From JAWLBM01 sp041687675 (lineage in GTDB: Bacteria > Pseudomonadota > Alphaproteobacteria > Rhizobiales > Pleomorphomonadaceae), in assembly GCA_041687675.1 (NCBI GenBank), contig JAWLBM010000023.1:1-64000 (forward strand): a DNA stretch of 64,000 nt. The letters are read 5' to 3'. Under the pieces are notes generated by a model. The model was not told the origin of the DNA and ran no database searches. It worked only from the letters and a program-made list of their open reading frames with translations. Shown piece by piece: positions 25,290 through 35,089 of this stretch. The position numbers and the translations under genes were made by a program. Each line of letters begins with the position of its first letter. Position 1 is the first letter of the stretch.

Positions 25290-26182
25290 CAGGGGACCTC
25301 GCGTCCGATGGCCAGGGTGTAGAGCTCGAACCAGGCCTGCCGGTCGAGGGCGACGTTCGCGGCGTCGGCGAGCCGGCCGATCCGCTCGAGGTTGTTGGTG
25401 CCGACCACCGGCAGCAGGCCGGCGGGATGGCGCAGCAGGAAGGCGATCGCGACCGCCGAGGCATCGACGCCCTGACTCTCGCCGATCCGGGTCAGCGCCA
25501 TCAGCAGGTCGGCCCGCTCGGGCCTGAACAGCGAGCCGCCGCCGAGCGGCGACCAGGCCATCACCGGCAGCCGGCGCTCGTGCAGGAAGGCGAGGTCGCC
25601 GTTGACGAAGGGCTGCGGGGCGAGGAGGCTGACCTCGATCTGGTTGGTGACGAGCGGCGTCCGCATCCGCGACTGCAGCAGCGTGAAGTCGAACGGGCGG
25701 AAGTTGGAGACGCCGACGGTGCGCACCTTGCCGGAGGCGACGAGGTCGTCGAGGCAGCGGCCGGTCTCGTCCGGGTCGATCAGCGGGTCCGGCCGGTGGA
25801 TCAGCAGGAGGTCGATCCGGTCGGTCGCCATCTCGCGGAGCGAGGCCTCCACCGAGGCGGTGATGTGGGCGCGGCTGGTGTCGTAGTGCTTCACCCGCGC
25901 CGCGGCGTGCCGGCCCGCGGGCGCGACGATGTCGCACTTTGTGACGATCTCGACCTGGTCGCGCAGCCGCGGCGCCGCCTTCAGCGCCGCGCCGAAGATC
26001 GCCTCGGCGGTGTAGCCGCCGTAGATGTCGGCCTGGTCCATGGTGGTGATGCCCTGGGCAAGGCAGCTCTCCACCTTGGCCTCTACGTGGGCCGGCGAGG
26101 TGTCGGTGTCGTCTCCGAGGCGCCACATGCCGTAGGCGATGCGGCTGAAGGAGAGGCCGGGGGCGATGTCGATCCGGTCCAT
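25289..26182 (-). CDS. Aldo/keto reductase
   Basis: This is a cytoplasmic NAD(P)H-dependent (beta/alpha)8 reductase of 297 residues. The catalytic tetrad is recognisable: Asp and Tyr in MDQADIYGGY, Lys in EIVTKCD, His in LLLIHRPDP. The closing segment VVGTNNLERIGR binds cofactor. It sits between the LLM monooxygenase and the flavin reductase with one-base overlaps (TGATG) at both ends, so the three are one translational unit. In the sulfo-SMO pathway an enzyme of this class (SmoB) reduces 6-oxo-glucose to glucose. The same role is inferred here. Confidence 0.85.
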   Translation of the reverse strand: MDRIDIAPGLSFSRIAYGMWRLGDDTDTSPAHVEAKVESCLAQGITTMDQADIYGGYTAEAIFGAALKAAPRLRDQVEIVTKCDIVAPAGRHAAARVKHYDTSRAHITASVEASLREMATDRIDLLLIHRPDPLIDPDETGRCLDDLVASGKVRTVGVSNFRPFDFTLLQSRMRTPLVTNQIEVSLLAPQPFVNGDLAFLHERRLPVMAWSPLGGGSLFRPERADLLMALTRIGESQGVDASAVAIAFLLRHPAGLLPVVGTNNLERIGRLADAANVALDRQAWFELYTLAIGREVP

Positions 26183-27339
26183 CAGCGGCGCTCCCCCACG
26201 CCCAGCGGCGTCGCCGGCGTCTCGGCCGGGACCCGGCCGTAGGCGTGCGGCAGCGAGCAGGTCTTCAGCTCCGGCAGCACGCGCCGGCCGAAATGCTCCG
26301 CCTCGTCGAGGTGCGGGTAGCCGGAGAAGATGAAGGCGCGGACGCCCATCTTCCGGTAGGCCTCGATCTCGGAGAGGATCTGGTCGGTGGAGCCGACCAG
26401 CGCCGCGCCGCAGCCGGAGCGGGCCCGGCCGATGCCGGTCCAAAGGTGCGGCTCGATGTAGCCGAACTTGTCGGCGAGCTCGCGCGCCCGCGCCTGGTGG
26501 GCGACGCCGAGCGAGATGCTGTCGTGGGCGCGCTCGCGGATGAGGCGGCCATATTCGTCGTCGAGCCGGGAGACGAGGTGCTCGGCGTAGTCGCGCGCCT
26601 CCTTCTCGGTGTCGCGGACGATCATGTGGACACGCAGGCCGTAGTCGAGGGTGCGGCCATGGGCGGCGGCGCGCTCGTTCACCGCCTTCATGCGCTCGGC
26701 GATCGTCTCCTTGGGCTCCGGCCACATCAGGTAGACGTCGCACTGGGCGCCGCAGAGCTCGAGCGCGTCCGGCGAGTAGCCGCCGAAGTAGAGCAGCGGC
26801 CCGCCGTTCTGCTGGTAGGGCCGCGCCGGGTCGGTGGTGACGCCCTTGAAGCGGTAGACCTCGCCCTCGAAGTCGATGGTGTCGCGCGTCCAGGCCTGGC
26901 GCAGGATCTCCACCACCTCGTGGCTGCGGCGGTAGCGGTAGGCGCTGTCGGCCACCTCGCCGGGAAAGTCGGAGCTGATCACGTTGAGTGTCAGCCGGCC
27001 TTTCAGCATGTGGTCGAGCGTCGCCACCGTCCGCGCCAGCATGATCGGCTGCATCTCGCCGCAGCGGATGGCGGCGAGGAAGTTGATCCGGTCGGTGATC
27101 GGCGCGCAGCCAGCGACGAAGGACAGCGTGTCCTGGCCGACCTGGTAGGAGGAGGGGCAGAGAATGTTGCGGAAGCCGAGCTGCTCGGCCGTCCTGACGA
27201 TGTCGGAGCAATGCTCGAAGCTGGAGCGGAGGGCGCCGTCCGGGACGCCGAGGTAGGCGTAGTCGTCCGAGCAGAGGGCGGCGAACCAGGAGACCTCGGC
27301 GGCATCGAGGTCGGCGGACGTGACGGGAACGACGGTCAT
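26182..27339 (-). CDS. LLM-class flavin-dependent monooxygenase (SsuD/SmoC-like)
   Basis: This is an FMNH2-dependent monooxygenase of the bacterial luciferase superfamily, alkanesulfonate branch. The 385 residues include GFRNILCPSSYQVGQDTLSF, AAIRCGEMQPIMLARTVATLDHMLKGR split over the barrel, LNVISSDFPGE and LLYFGGYSPDALEL, the SsuD pattern. SsuD-type enzymes split a C-S bond, releasing sulfite and an aldehyde. ATG 27339 has CGGAGGAT upstream. First gene of the operon that continues through the AKR, flavin reductase and TRAP genes. Substrate is inferred from context as a sugar sulfonate, possibly sulfoquinovose. Confidence 0.85.
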   Translation of the reverse strand: MTVVPVTSADLDAAEVSWFAALCSDDYAYLGVPDGALRSSFEHCSDIVRTAEQLGFRNILCPSSYQVGQDTLSFVAGCAPITDRINFLAAIRCGEMQPIMLARTVATLDHMLKGRLTLNVISSDFPGEVADSAYRYRRSHEVVEILRQAWTRDTIDFEGEVYRFKGVTTDPARPYQQNGGPLLYFGGYSPDALELCGAQCDVYLMWPEPKETIAERMKAVNERAAAHGRTLDYGLRVHMIVRDTEKEARDYAEHLVSRLDDEYGRLIRERAHDSISLGVAHQARARELADKFGYIEPHLWTGIGRARSGCGAALVGSTDQILSEIEAYRKMGVRAFIFSGYPHLDEAEHFGRRVLPELKTCSLPHAYGRVPAETPATPLGVGERR

Positions 27340-27398
27340 TGATCCTCCGGGAGCGGCCGGCCTCGGGGGCCCGCTTTTCCGCTTGCATAGCACCGACT

Positions 27399-27423
27399 TT
27401 GATGTAGATCAATGATGGATCAA
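27399..27423. promoter_or_regulatory. Candidate GntR operator
   Basis: TTGAT (27399-27403), four bases, ATCAA (27408-27412) form an inverted repeat, and another ATCAA follows at 27419-27423, 11 bases (one helical turn) on. It lies in the 119-base gap between the divergent monooxygenase operon and the GntR gene, the expected place for an autoregulated operator controlling both sides. Confidence 0.5.
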
Positions 27424-27458
27424 TTTTCCGGTCCGTGCAACCATATGCCGCAATCCAC

Positions 27459-28169
27459 ATGACGAACCGTCCCGCACCGGGCAGCCTTCCGATCTACCTG
27501 CAGGTCACGGAGATGATCGTCCGCGACATCGCCGCCGGCCGGCTGATCGAGGGCGAGCGGCTGAAGCCGGAACGCGAGATGGCGGATGACCTCGGCATCG
27601 CCGTCGGAACGCTGCGCAAGGCGCTCTCCGAACTGGCGAGCCGCGGCCTGCTCGAGCGGGTGCAGGGGTCCGGCAACTATGTCCGGGCGGCGAGCGACCC
27701 CAAGAGCATCTACGCCCTGTTCCGCCTGGAGCTGATCGGCGGCGGCGGCCTGCCCTCGGCGGAGGTGCTGTCGGTGGAGAGGCTCGCCAAGCCCCGGGAG
27801 CTGCCGCCGTTCGGCGCCTCGGACGAAGGCCACCGGATCCGCCGCCTGCGCCGGCTCTCGGGACGACCCGCGGCGGTGGAGGAGATCTGGCTGGACGGCT
27901 CCTATGCGGCGCGGATCGACCCGCAGGACCTCTCCGAATCGCTGTACCTGCACTACCGCACCCGGCTCGGCCTCTGGATCGTCCGGGCGGAGGACCAGGT
28001 CGGCCTCGACCACGTGCCGGCCTTTGCGCCGCCCGCCTTCGGCCAGCCGCCCGGCGCGCCGGTGCCGCACGTGCTCCGGCTCAGCGACGCGCAGGACGGC
28101 GTTCGCGCCGAGGTCTCGCGCACCTGGTACGACCACAAGGTGGCGCGCTATGTCGCGCGCCTGAAGTGA
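27459..28169 (+). CDS. GntR-family regulator (HutC/UTRA type)
   Basis: This is a DNA-binding repressor or activator of 236 residues. Residues 1-70 form the GntR winged helix (LPIYLQVTEMIVRDIAAG, then LKPEREMADDLGIAVGTLRKAL, then GSGNYV). The C-terminal 160 residues are a UTRA ligand domain, which in the family binds sugar phosphates or acids. ATG 27459 is used. GTG 27435 in frame is possible. It is divergent from the LLM operon and 9 bases before the Gfo/Idh/MocA gene, so it probably controls both according to the pathway substrate. Confidence 0.88.
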   Translation: MTNRPAPGSLPIYLQVTEMIVRDIAAGRLIEGERLKPEREMADDLGIAVGTLRKALSELASRGLLERVQGSGNYVRAASDPKSIYALFRLELIGGGGLPSAEVLSVERLAKPRELPPFGASDEGHRIRRLRRLSGRPAAVEEIWLDGSYAARIDPQDLSESLYLHYRTRLGLWIVRAEDQVGLDHVPAFAPPAFGQPPGAPVPHVLRLSDAQDGVRAEVSRTWYDHKVARYVARLK

Positions 28170-28178
28170 GGGAACGAC

Positions 28179-29291
28179 GTGACGGACTTGCAATACGGGA
28201 TCATCGGCTGCGGCATGATGGGGCAGGAGCACCTGCGCAACATCGCCCTCCTGCCGGATGCGTCGGTGGCGGCGATCTTCGAGCCGGACGAGGGCATGCG
28301 CGCCCGCGCCGCCGAGGCCGCGCCGGGGGCGGCGATGGCCGGCTCGGTCGCCGACCTGCTGGCCGACGACAGCGTGAACGCGCTGCTGATCGCCAGCCCG
28401 AACTTCCTCCACCTCTCGCAGCTTGAGGAGATCGCGGCGATCCGGCCGCTGCCGGTGCTGGTGGAAAAGCCGCTCTTCACCGACCCGGCCGACGCCCCGC
28501 GGCTCGCCGCGCTCCGCGCCGCCTACCCGGCGCCGATCTGGGTGGCGATGGAGTACCGCTACATGCCGCCCGTCGCGCGGCTGATCGAGGAGGCGGAGGC
28601 CGCGACCGGCGGCGTCCGCATGCTGACGATCCGCGAGCACCGCTTCCCCTTCCTCCAGAAGGTCGGCGACTGGAACCGCTTCAACCGCAACACCGGCGGC
28701 ACGCTGGTGGAGAAGTGCTGCCACTTCTTCGACCTGATGCGCCACATCCTGAAGTCCGACCCGGTGCGGGTGATGGCCTCGGGCGGCCAGGCGGTGAACC
28801 ACCTCGACGAGGTCTACGCCGGCGAGCGGTCCGACATCTGGGACCATGCCTATGTGATCGTCGACTTCGCCTCCGGCGCCCGGGCGATGCTGGAGCTGTG
28901 CATGTTCGCCGAGGGCTCGCGCTTCCAGGAGGAGATCTCGGCGGTCGGGCCGGTCGGCAGGATCGAGTGCCGGGTGCCGGGCCCCGGCCGCTTCTGGCCG
29001 GCGCACCTCGGCGCGCCGCCGGTCCCGGAGGTGATCGTCTCGCCGCGCAGCCCGGCGGGGCCGAGGGTGCTCGAGGTGCCGGTCGACCCGGCCCTCCTCG
29101 CCGCCGGCGACCACAACGGCTCCACATTCTACCAGCACCGGCGCTTCGCCCGCGCCGCCGCGGCCGCAGGGCCGGCGGAGGTGTCGCTGGACGATGGCTG
29201 GTGGGCGGTGGCGATGGGGCTCGCCGCCCAGCAGTCGGCCGCGACCGGCCGGGCGGTGGAGATCGGCGACCTCGCCTTCGCCCCGCGCTGA
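28179..29291 (+). CDS. Gfo/Idh/MocA-family oxidoreductase
   Basis: This is an NAD(P)-dependent sugar-type dehydrogenase of 370 residues. A Rossmann half starts at GIIGCGMMGQEHLRN, with the family motif VEKPL near residue 101. The substrate half has NRNTGGTLVEKCCHFFDLM, where the His occupies the usual catalytic position. GTG 28179 has GAGGGAA upstream. Co-transcribed with the GntR gene. Members of this fold include NAD-dependent sulfoquinovosidases (GH188). In this locus that, or oxidation of a released sugar, is the likely role. It could equally be a plain inositol- or glucose-type dehydrogenase. Confidence 0.85.
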   Translation: MTDLQYGIIGCGMMGQEHLRNIALLPDASVAAIFEPDEGMRARAAEAAPGAAMAGSVADLLADDSVNALLIASPNFLHLSQLEEIAAIRPLPVLVEKPLFTDPADAPRLAALRAAYPAPIWVAMEYRYMPPVARLIEEAEAATGGVRMLTIREHRFPFLQKVGDWNRFNRNTGGTLVEKCCHFFDLMRHILKSDPVRVMASGGQAVNHLDEVYAGERSDIWDHAYVIVDFASGARAMLELCMFAEGSRFQEEISAVGPVGRIECRVPGPGRFWPAHLGAPPVPEVIVSPRSPAGPRVLEVPVDPALLAAGDHNGSTFYQHRRFARAAAAAGPAEVSLDDGWWAVAMGLAAQQSAATGRAVEIGDLAFAPR

Positions 29292-29310
29292 GCGGCAGGG
29301 CGCCCGGCGA

Positions 29311-30675
29311 TCAGCGCGTGAGGCCGGCGGCGGACAGGGCCGCCGCCTGGCGCGCCTCCATCCGGGCGACCTCGAAGCCCTCGATCTCCGCCTCGAACAG
29401 GCGGTGGAAGTTGAGCTCCGCCTCCAGGTGCAGGAAGACGCCGCCGAGCCCGATCGCCGCCCGGTCCATGAACACGAACTCGCGCGGCACCGTCACCGGC
29501 CCCTTCTCCTTCAGCGCCTGGTGCACGCGGAAGGCCTGCTCGCGGCCGTAGGCGGCGGGGCTGATGCCGTCCGCCACCGTGCGCACGCGGTCGTCAAGCA
29601 GCGGCCCGTAGATGAAGCGCGCCCAGATGTTGAGGACGTCGATCAGGTCGCGCTTCAGGCCGCGGAAGCCCCATGTCTCGTAGGCGGCGACGATGCGATC
29701 GCCGTCGTCCTCCTGCAGCCCGCGGTACAGCTCGACGACGCCGTCCACGAAGGAGGGCGGGAAGATGCGGATGCAGCCGTAGTCGAGGAGGTTGATGCCC
29801 GCCGGGACGCCGTCCGCGTCCGAAAAGGCGGTGTAGTTGCCGAGGTGCGGGTCGCCGTGGATCACGCCGACGTGCGAGAAGGGGTGCCACCAGGCCCGGA
29901 ACATGGCGGTGGCGAGCCGGTTGCGCACCTCGAGCGGCGCGGACTTGTGGTCGAGGAGCCGGCTGCCCTCGAGCCAGCCCATGGAGAGGAGCCGCCGGGT
30001 CGACAGCTCCGGCCGCACCACCGGCACCCGCACCAGCGCGTCGTCCTCGAAGATCGAGCCGTAGAGCGAGGCGTGGCGCGCCTCGCGGGCGTAGTCGAGT
30101 TCCTCGCGGATGCGGTCGGCGATCTCGCTGAAGATCTCGCGGGTGTCGATCGCCGGCCGGAAGCGGCGGTGGACCGAGAACAGCAGCTCGAGCTGGCTGA
30201 GGTCCGCCTCGACGGCGGATTCCATGTCCGGGTACTGGAGCTTGACGGCGAGCGGCGTCCCGTCGGGCGCCGTCGCCCGGTGGACCTGGCCGAGCGAGGC
30301 GGCGGCGGCCGGCTGGCGGTCGAAGCTGGCGAAGCGCCGCTCCCAGTCGGGGCCGAGTTCGGCGGCCATGCGCCGCTTGACGAAGGCGGCCCCCATCGGC
30401 GGGGCGTTGGCCTGCAGCTTCGACAGTTCCTCGGCGTATTCCGCCGGCAGCGCCTCGGGGATGGTGGCGAGCAGCTGCGCCACCTTCATGATCGGACCCT
30501 TGAGGTTGCCGAGGGCGGCGGTCAGCGCCGCGGCGGCCGCCGCGTCGTCCTCGGCGCGGAAGAAGCGCTGGCCGGCCATGCGGATGGCGGCGCCGCCGAG
30601 GCTGGTGCCGACCCGGCCGTAGCGGCCCGCGCGGGCGGAGAAGCGGTTGCGTTCGCGGTCGGGGGGAAGGTTCAT
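29311..30675 (-). CDS. ABC1/UbiB-family atypical kinase
   Basis: This is a protein-kinase-like ATPase of 454 residues in the UbiB/ADCK family, whose members support quinone biosynthesis or lipid homeostasis. It has an N-terminal KxGQ-type motif (here KVAQ, Ala for Gly), the Ala-rich loop AAAASLGQVH and the catalytic-loop run VIHGDPHLGN with LLDYG after it. No other ubi genes are nearby, so it is probably the second, non-UbiB ABC1 protein seen in many alphaproteobacteria. ATG 30675 chosen. It converges with the Gfo/Idh/MocA gene (19-base gap). Confidence 0.88.
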   Translation of the reverse strand: MNLPPDRERNRFSARAGRYGRVGTSLGGAAIRMAGQRFFRAEDDAAAAAALTAALGNLKGPIMKVAQLLATIPEALPAEYAEELSKLQANAPPMGAAFVKRRMAAELGPDWERRFASFDRQPAAAASLGQVHRATAPDGTPLAVKLQYPDMESAVEADLSQLELLFSVHRRFRPAIDTREIFSEIADRIREELDYAREARHASLYGSIFEDDALVRVPVVRPELSTRRLLSMGWLEGSRLLDHKSAPLEVRNRLATAMFRAWWHPFSHVGVIHGDPHLGNYTAFSDADGVPAGINLLDYGCIRIFPPSFVDGVVELYRGLQEDDGDRIVAAYETWGFRGLKRDLIDVLNIWARFIYGPLLDDRVRTVADGISPAAYGREQAFRVHQALKEKGPVTVPREFVFMDRAAIGLGGVFLHLEAELNFHRLFEAEIEGFEVARMEARQAAALSAAGLTR

Positions 30676-30748
30676 GGGGCGGCCCGCTGGGGTGAAGATG
30701 CCGCCATGACATAGGGCGCGCCCGGCCGGTTGTCGCGGGGCTGCGACG

Positions 30749-31111
30749 TCACGGCCCGGTGCGGATCCAGTCGGCGAAGGTCTCCCGGTCGATGGACCGG
30801 GCGGCCAGCGCCGCCACGGCCGCACTCGCCTCCGCGGCAGAGGGGCGGAAATGGACGCCATTGAGGCGCAGGAAGAGGAGTACGAGAAGCAGCGCCGCGC
30901 GGGTGTTTCCCTCGGCGAAGGGACGGTCCTCGACGATCCGCTCCGCCATCGCGGCGGCGGCGTCGGCGATGTCCGGGTGGCCGCGCGGGGCGGCGAGCGC
31001 CGCCTCCAGCCGGGCGGCGTCGTGGCCGGCGGCGCTGCCGCCGAAGCCGACGAGCAGCGCCGCCTGGACGTCGAGGGCGACCGCGGGGGTGAGACAGCGC
31101 CAGCCGTTCAC
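30749..31111 (-). CDS. Doc-like (death-on-curing) toxin with altered motif
   Basis: This 120-residue Fic/Doc-fold protein is the toxin partner of the gene before it. Doc toxins phosphorylate EF-Tu through a motif of the form HxFx(D/E)GN(K)R. Here the matching run is DRPFAEGNTRAA: the motif His is Arg and the Lys is Thr, while F, GN and R remain. The downstream helix LLVLLFLRLNG is typical. Start ATG 31111 overlaps the antitoxin stop by 4 bases. With the catalytic His missing the toxin may be inactive or altered. Whether a nearby residue compensates cannot be seen. Confidence 0.75.
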   Translation of the reverse strand: MNGWRCLTPAVALDVQAALLVGFGGSAAGHDAARLEAALAAPRGHPDIADAAAAMAERIVEDRPFAEGNTRAALLLVLLFLRLNGVHFRPSAAEASAAVAALAARSIDRETFADWIRTGP

Positions 31112-31332
31112 CGGCCGAGCGCCCTCAGGCTGTCCTGGTACTCGCGGAAGATCTCCAGCGCGGCGGCCATCGCCTCCGCGTGGTCCGGATCATAGGGGCT
31201 GAGCCTCAGTTCGCGCCCGGGCATCTCGCAGATGTAGACGGCGTCGCCCTGGCGCAGGTCCAGGCGAGCCAGCAACTCCTTCGGCAGGATCACCCCGGTC
31301 GAGTTGCCGATCCTCTTCAGTTCGAGCCGCAT
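31108..31332 (-). CDS. AbrB/MazE-type antitoxin
   Basis: This 74-residue protein has a swapped-hairpin AbrB DNA-binding domain: LKRIGNSTGVILPKELLARLDLRQGD at residues 4-29 is the textbook family pattern. The C-terminal 30 residues would bind and neutralise the toxin. The stop overlaps the Doc-like start (ATGA). The upstream region carries three GTACAA half-sites (31361, 31393, 31404), the likely autoregulatory operator. Confidence 0.85.
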   Translation of the reverse strand: MRLELKRIGNSTGVILPKELLARLDLRQGDAVYICEMPGRELRLSPYDPDHAEAMAAALEIFREYQDSLRALGR

Positions 31333-31360
31333 GGGCGTTTCCTCGGCGTTCCTGACAAGC

Positions 31361-31415
31361 GTACAATTCGCCGGGAATGCGATCAAGGGGCGTTGTACGT
31401 TTTGTACAACGCCCC
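31361..31415. promoter_or_regulatory. Toxin-antitoxin operator / hairpin
   Basis: A perfect 12-base inverted repeat (31387-31398 with 31404-31415, loop of 5) contains TTGTAC and GTACAA, and a further GTACAA lies at 31361-31366. On the minus strand TTGATC, 17 bases, TACGCT gives a possible promoter for the antitoxin within this stretch. It also sits 7 bases after the pepF stop, so it may double as a terminator, but no T run follows. Confidence 0.45.
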
Positions 31416-31421
31416 GTCGCG

Positions 31422-33236
31422 TCAGTGCTCCATCGCCTCCAGCTCGGCGATCATGCCCTCGATCACCGACAGGCCCATGGCCCAGAAGCCGGGGTCGCTG
31501 GCGTCGAGGCCGAAGGGGGCGAGCAGCTCCTTGTGGTGCTTGGTGCCGCCCGCCTCCAGCAGGGCGAAGTACTTGTCCTGGAAGCCCGGCTCGGCCTTTT
31601 CGAACACCGCGTAGAGCGAGTTCACCAGGCAGTCGCCGAAGGCGTAGGCATAGACGTAAAATGGCGAGTGGATGAAGTGCGGGATGTAGGCCCAGAAGGT
31701 CTCGTAGCCCGGCTTCAGCTCGATCGCCGGGCCGAGGCTCTCGCCCTGGACGCTCATCCACAGCTCGCCGATCCGGTCGGCGGTGAGCTCGCCCTCGCGG
31801 CGGGCCGCGTGCACCTTCCGCTCGAAGGAGTAGAAGGCGATCTGGCGCACCACCGTGTTGATCATGTCCTCCACCTTGGAGGCGAGCAGGGTGCGCCGCT
31901 CGGCCTTGGAGGCGGTCTTCGCCAGCAGCGCCCGGAAGGTCAGCATCTCGCCGAACACCGAGGCGGTCTCGGCCAGCGTCAGCGGCGTCGGCGCCATCAG
32001 CGCGCCCTGGCGGGCGGCGAGCACCTGGTGCACGCCGTGGCCGAGCTCGTGGGCAAGGGTCATCACGTCGCGGGTGCGGCCGAGATAGTTGAGCAGCACA
32101 TAGGGATGCGCCGAGGGCACCGTCGGATGGGCGAAGGCGCCGGGCGCCTTGCCGGGGCGGACCGGCGCGTCGATCCAGCGCTCGTCGAAGAAGCGGCGGG
32201 CGATGTCGGCCATCCGCGGCGAGAAGCCGGCGTAGGCGGACAGTACCGTCTCGCGCGCCTCGTCCCAAGGCACCTGGCGGGTGACCGCCCCCGGCAGCGG
32301 CGCGTTGCGGTCCCAGTGAGCGAGCGTCTCCCTGCCCATCCACCTGGCCTTCAGGGCATAGTAGCGGTGCGACAGCCGCGGATAGGCCGCGCGCACGGCC
32401 TCGACCAGGGCATCGACCACCTCGCGCTCGACCCGGTTCGACAGGTGGCGGGCGTCGGCGATGTCCTTGAAGCCGCGCCAGCGGTCGGAGATCTCCTTGT
32501 CCTTGGCGAGCACGTTGGTGATCAGCGAGAACACGCGGAGGTTCTCGCCGAAGGTCTTCGCCAGCGCCTCCGCGGCCGCCCGCCGGCGGGCCTCCTCGGG
32601 CTCCTGGAGGAGGTGCAGCGTCTGCTCGATGCCGAGGTCGGCGCCGTCGACGGTGAACTTCAGCGCCGCGATCGTCTCGTCGAACAGCCGGTTCCAGGCG
32701 GAATAGCCGGTGATCGACTTCTCGTGAAACAGCTCCTCGATGCGGTCCTCCAGCTGGTAGGGCTTCTCCAGCCGGATGTCGGTGAGCCAGGGGCGATAGT
32801 GCCCCAGTTCCGGGTCGGCCATCGCCGCCTCCAGGGCGGCATCGTCGATGCGGTTCAGCTCCAGCTCGAAGAACAGCAACTGCGAGGACGCATTGGTCAG
32901 CTTCTCCTGGACGTCGCCGTAGAACTTCGCCCGGTGCGGATCGGTGGTGTCGCCGACGTAGTGGAGCGAGGCGAAGGAGGCGAGCCGGCCGAGAAGCTCC
33001 TGCAGCCGCTCGTACTCGCGGATCACCGCGGCGAGCCGGTGGCCGCCGTCGGGCGCGGCGACGAGGCCGGCCAGCGTGCCCCGGTGGGTCGCGGCGAAGG
33101 CCTCGGCGTCGGCCTGCGCCCGGGCGAGGTCCGCGGCGACGGCGGGCGCGTCCGGCGAGGAATACAGCGCCGAGAGGTCCCACTCCGGCAGGGTGCCGAG
33201 GGCTTCGGCGGGGGCGGCGTTGCTGGCGGCGGGCAT
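31422..33236 (-). CDS. pepF: Oligoendopeptidase F (M3 family)
   Basis: This is a cytoplasmic zinc peptidase that trims short peptides. The 604 residues carry HELGHGVHQ (the HExxH zinc motif, about residue 396) with the third ligand Glu in the downstream ETASVFGEM segment, as in family M3B. Length is usual. ATG 33236 is chosen over a longer reading from 33275 because the latter gives only a short basic tail without homology. Confidence 0.92.
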   Translation of the reverse strand: MPAASNAAPAEALGTLPEWDLSALYSSPDAPAVAADLARAQADAEAFAATHRGTLAGLVAAPDGGHRLAAVIREYERLQELLGRLASFASLHYVGDTTDPHRAKFYGDVQEKLTNASSQLLFFELELNRIDDAALEAAMADPELGHYRPWLTDIRLEKPYQLEDRIEELFHEKSITGYSAWNRLFDETIAALKFTVDGADLGIEQTLHLLQEPEEARRRAAAEALAKTFGENLRVFSLITNVLAKDKEISDRWRGFKDIADARHLSNRVEREVVDALVEAVRAAYPRLSHRYYALKARWMGRETLAHWDRNAPLPGAVTRQVPWDEARETVLSAYAGFSPRMADIARRFFDERWIDAPVRPGKAPGAFAHPTVPSAHPYVLLNYLGRTRDVMTLAHELGHGVHQVLAARQGALMAPTPLTLAETASVFGEMLTFRALLAKTASKAERRTLLASKVEDMINTVVRQIAFYSFERKVHAARREGELTADRIGELWMSVQGESLGPAIELKPGYETFWAYIPHFIHSPFYVYAYAFGDCLVNSLYAVFEKAEPGFQDKYFALLEAGGTKHHKELLAPFGLDASDPGFWAMGLSVIEGMIAELEAMEH

Positions 33237-33459
33237 GGGGCGGCATCTCCGGATCGGGACGAGGAGCACATCCATATCGGTCGGCCGCCCCGGCGATCAA
33301 CCGTCTCGGGCCGTCGTGCACGCGCCAGCCGTGGACAGCCCCTGCCGCGGCCGCCGGCCTTAATCCGATCTTTACCGACCGGTGGTCATGGTGACCCGAA
33401 TTGGAACAGAACCGGCACGATCCGGCCATCCCGCACCGTCCGAGGAAGGTACCCGCTTC

Positions 33460-34998
<1,539 letters not shown>

Positions 34999-35089
34999 CG
35001 TCACGGCCGAAACCGCGCAGGCGGCGCCGGCAGGCCTTGAAAAAATCGAAGTCGTCGCGTCAAAACTCCTTAGTTTCAAGGTGGGACAG

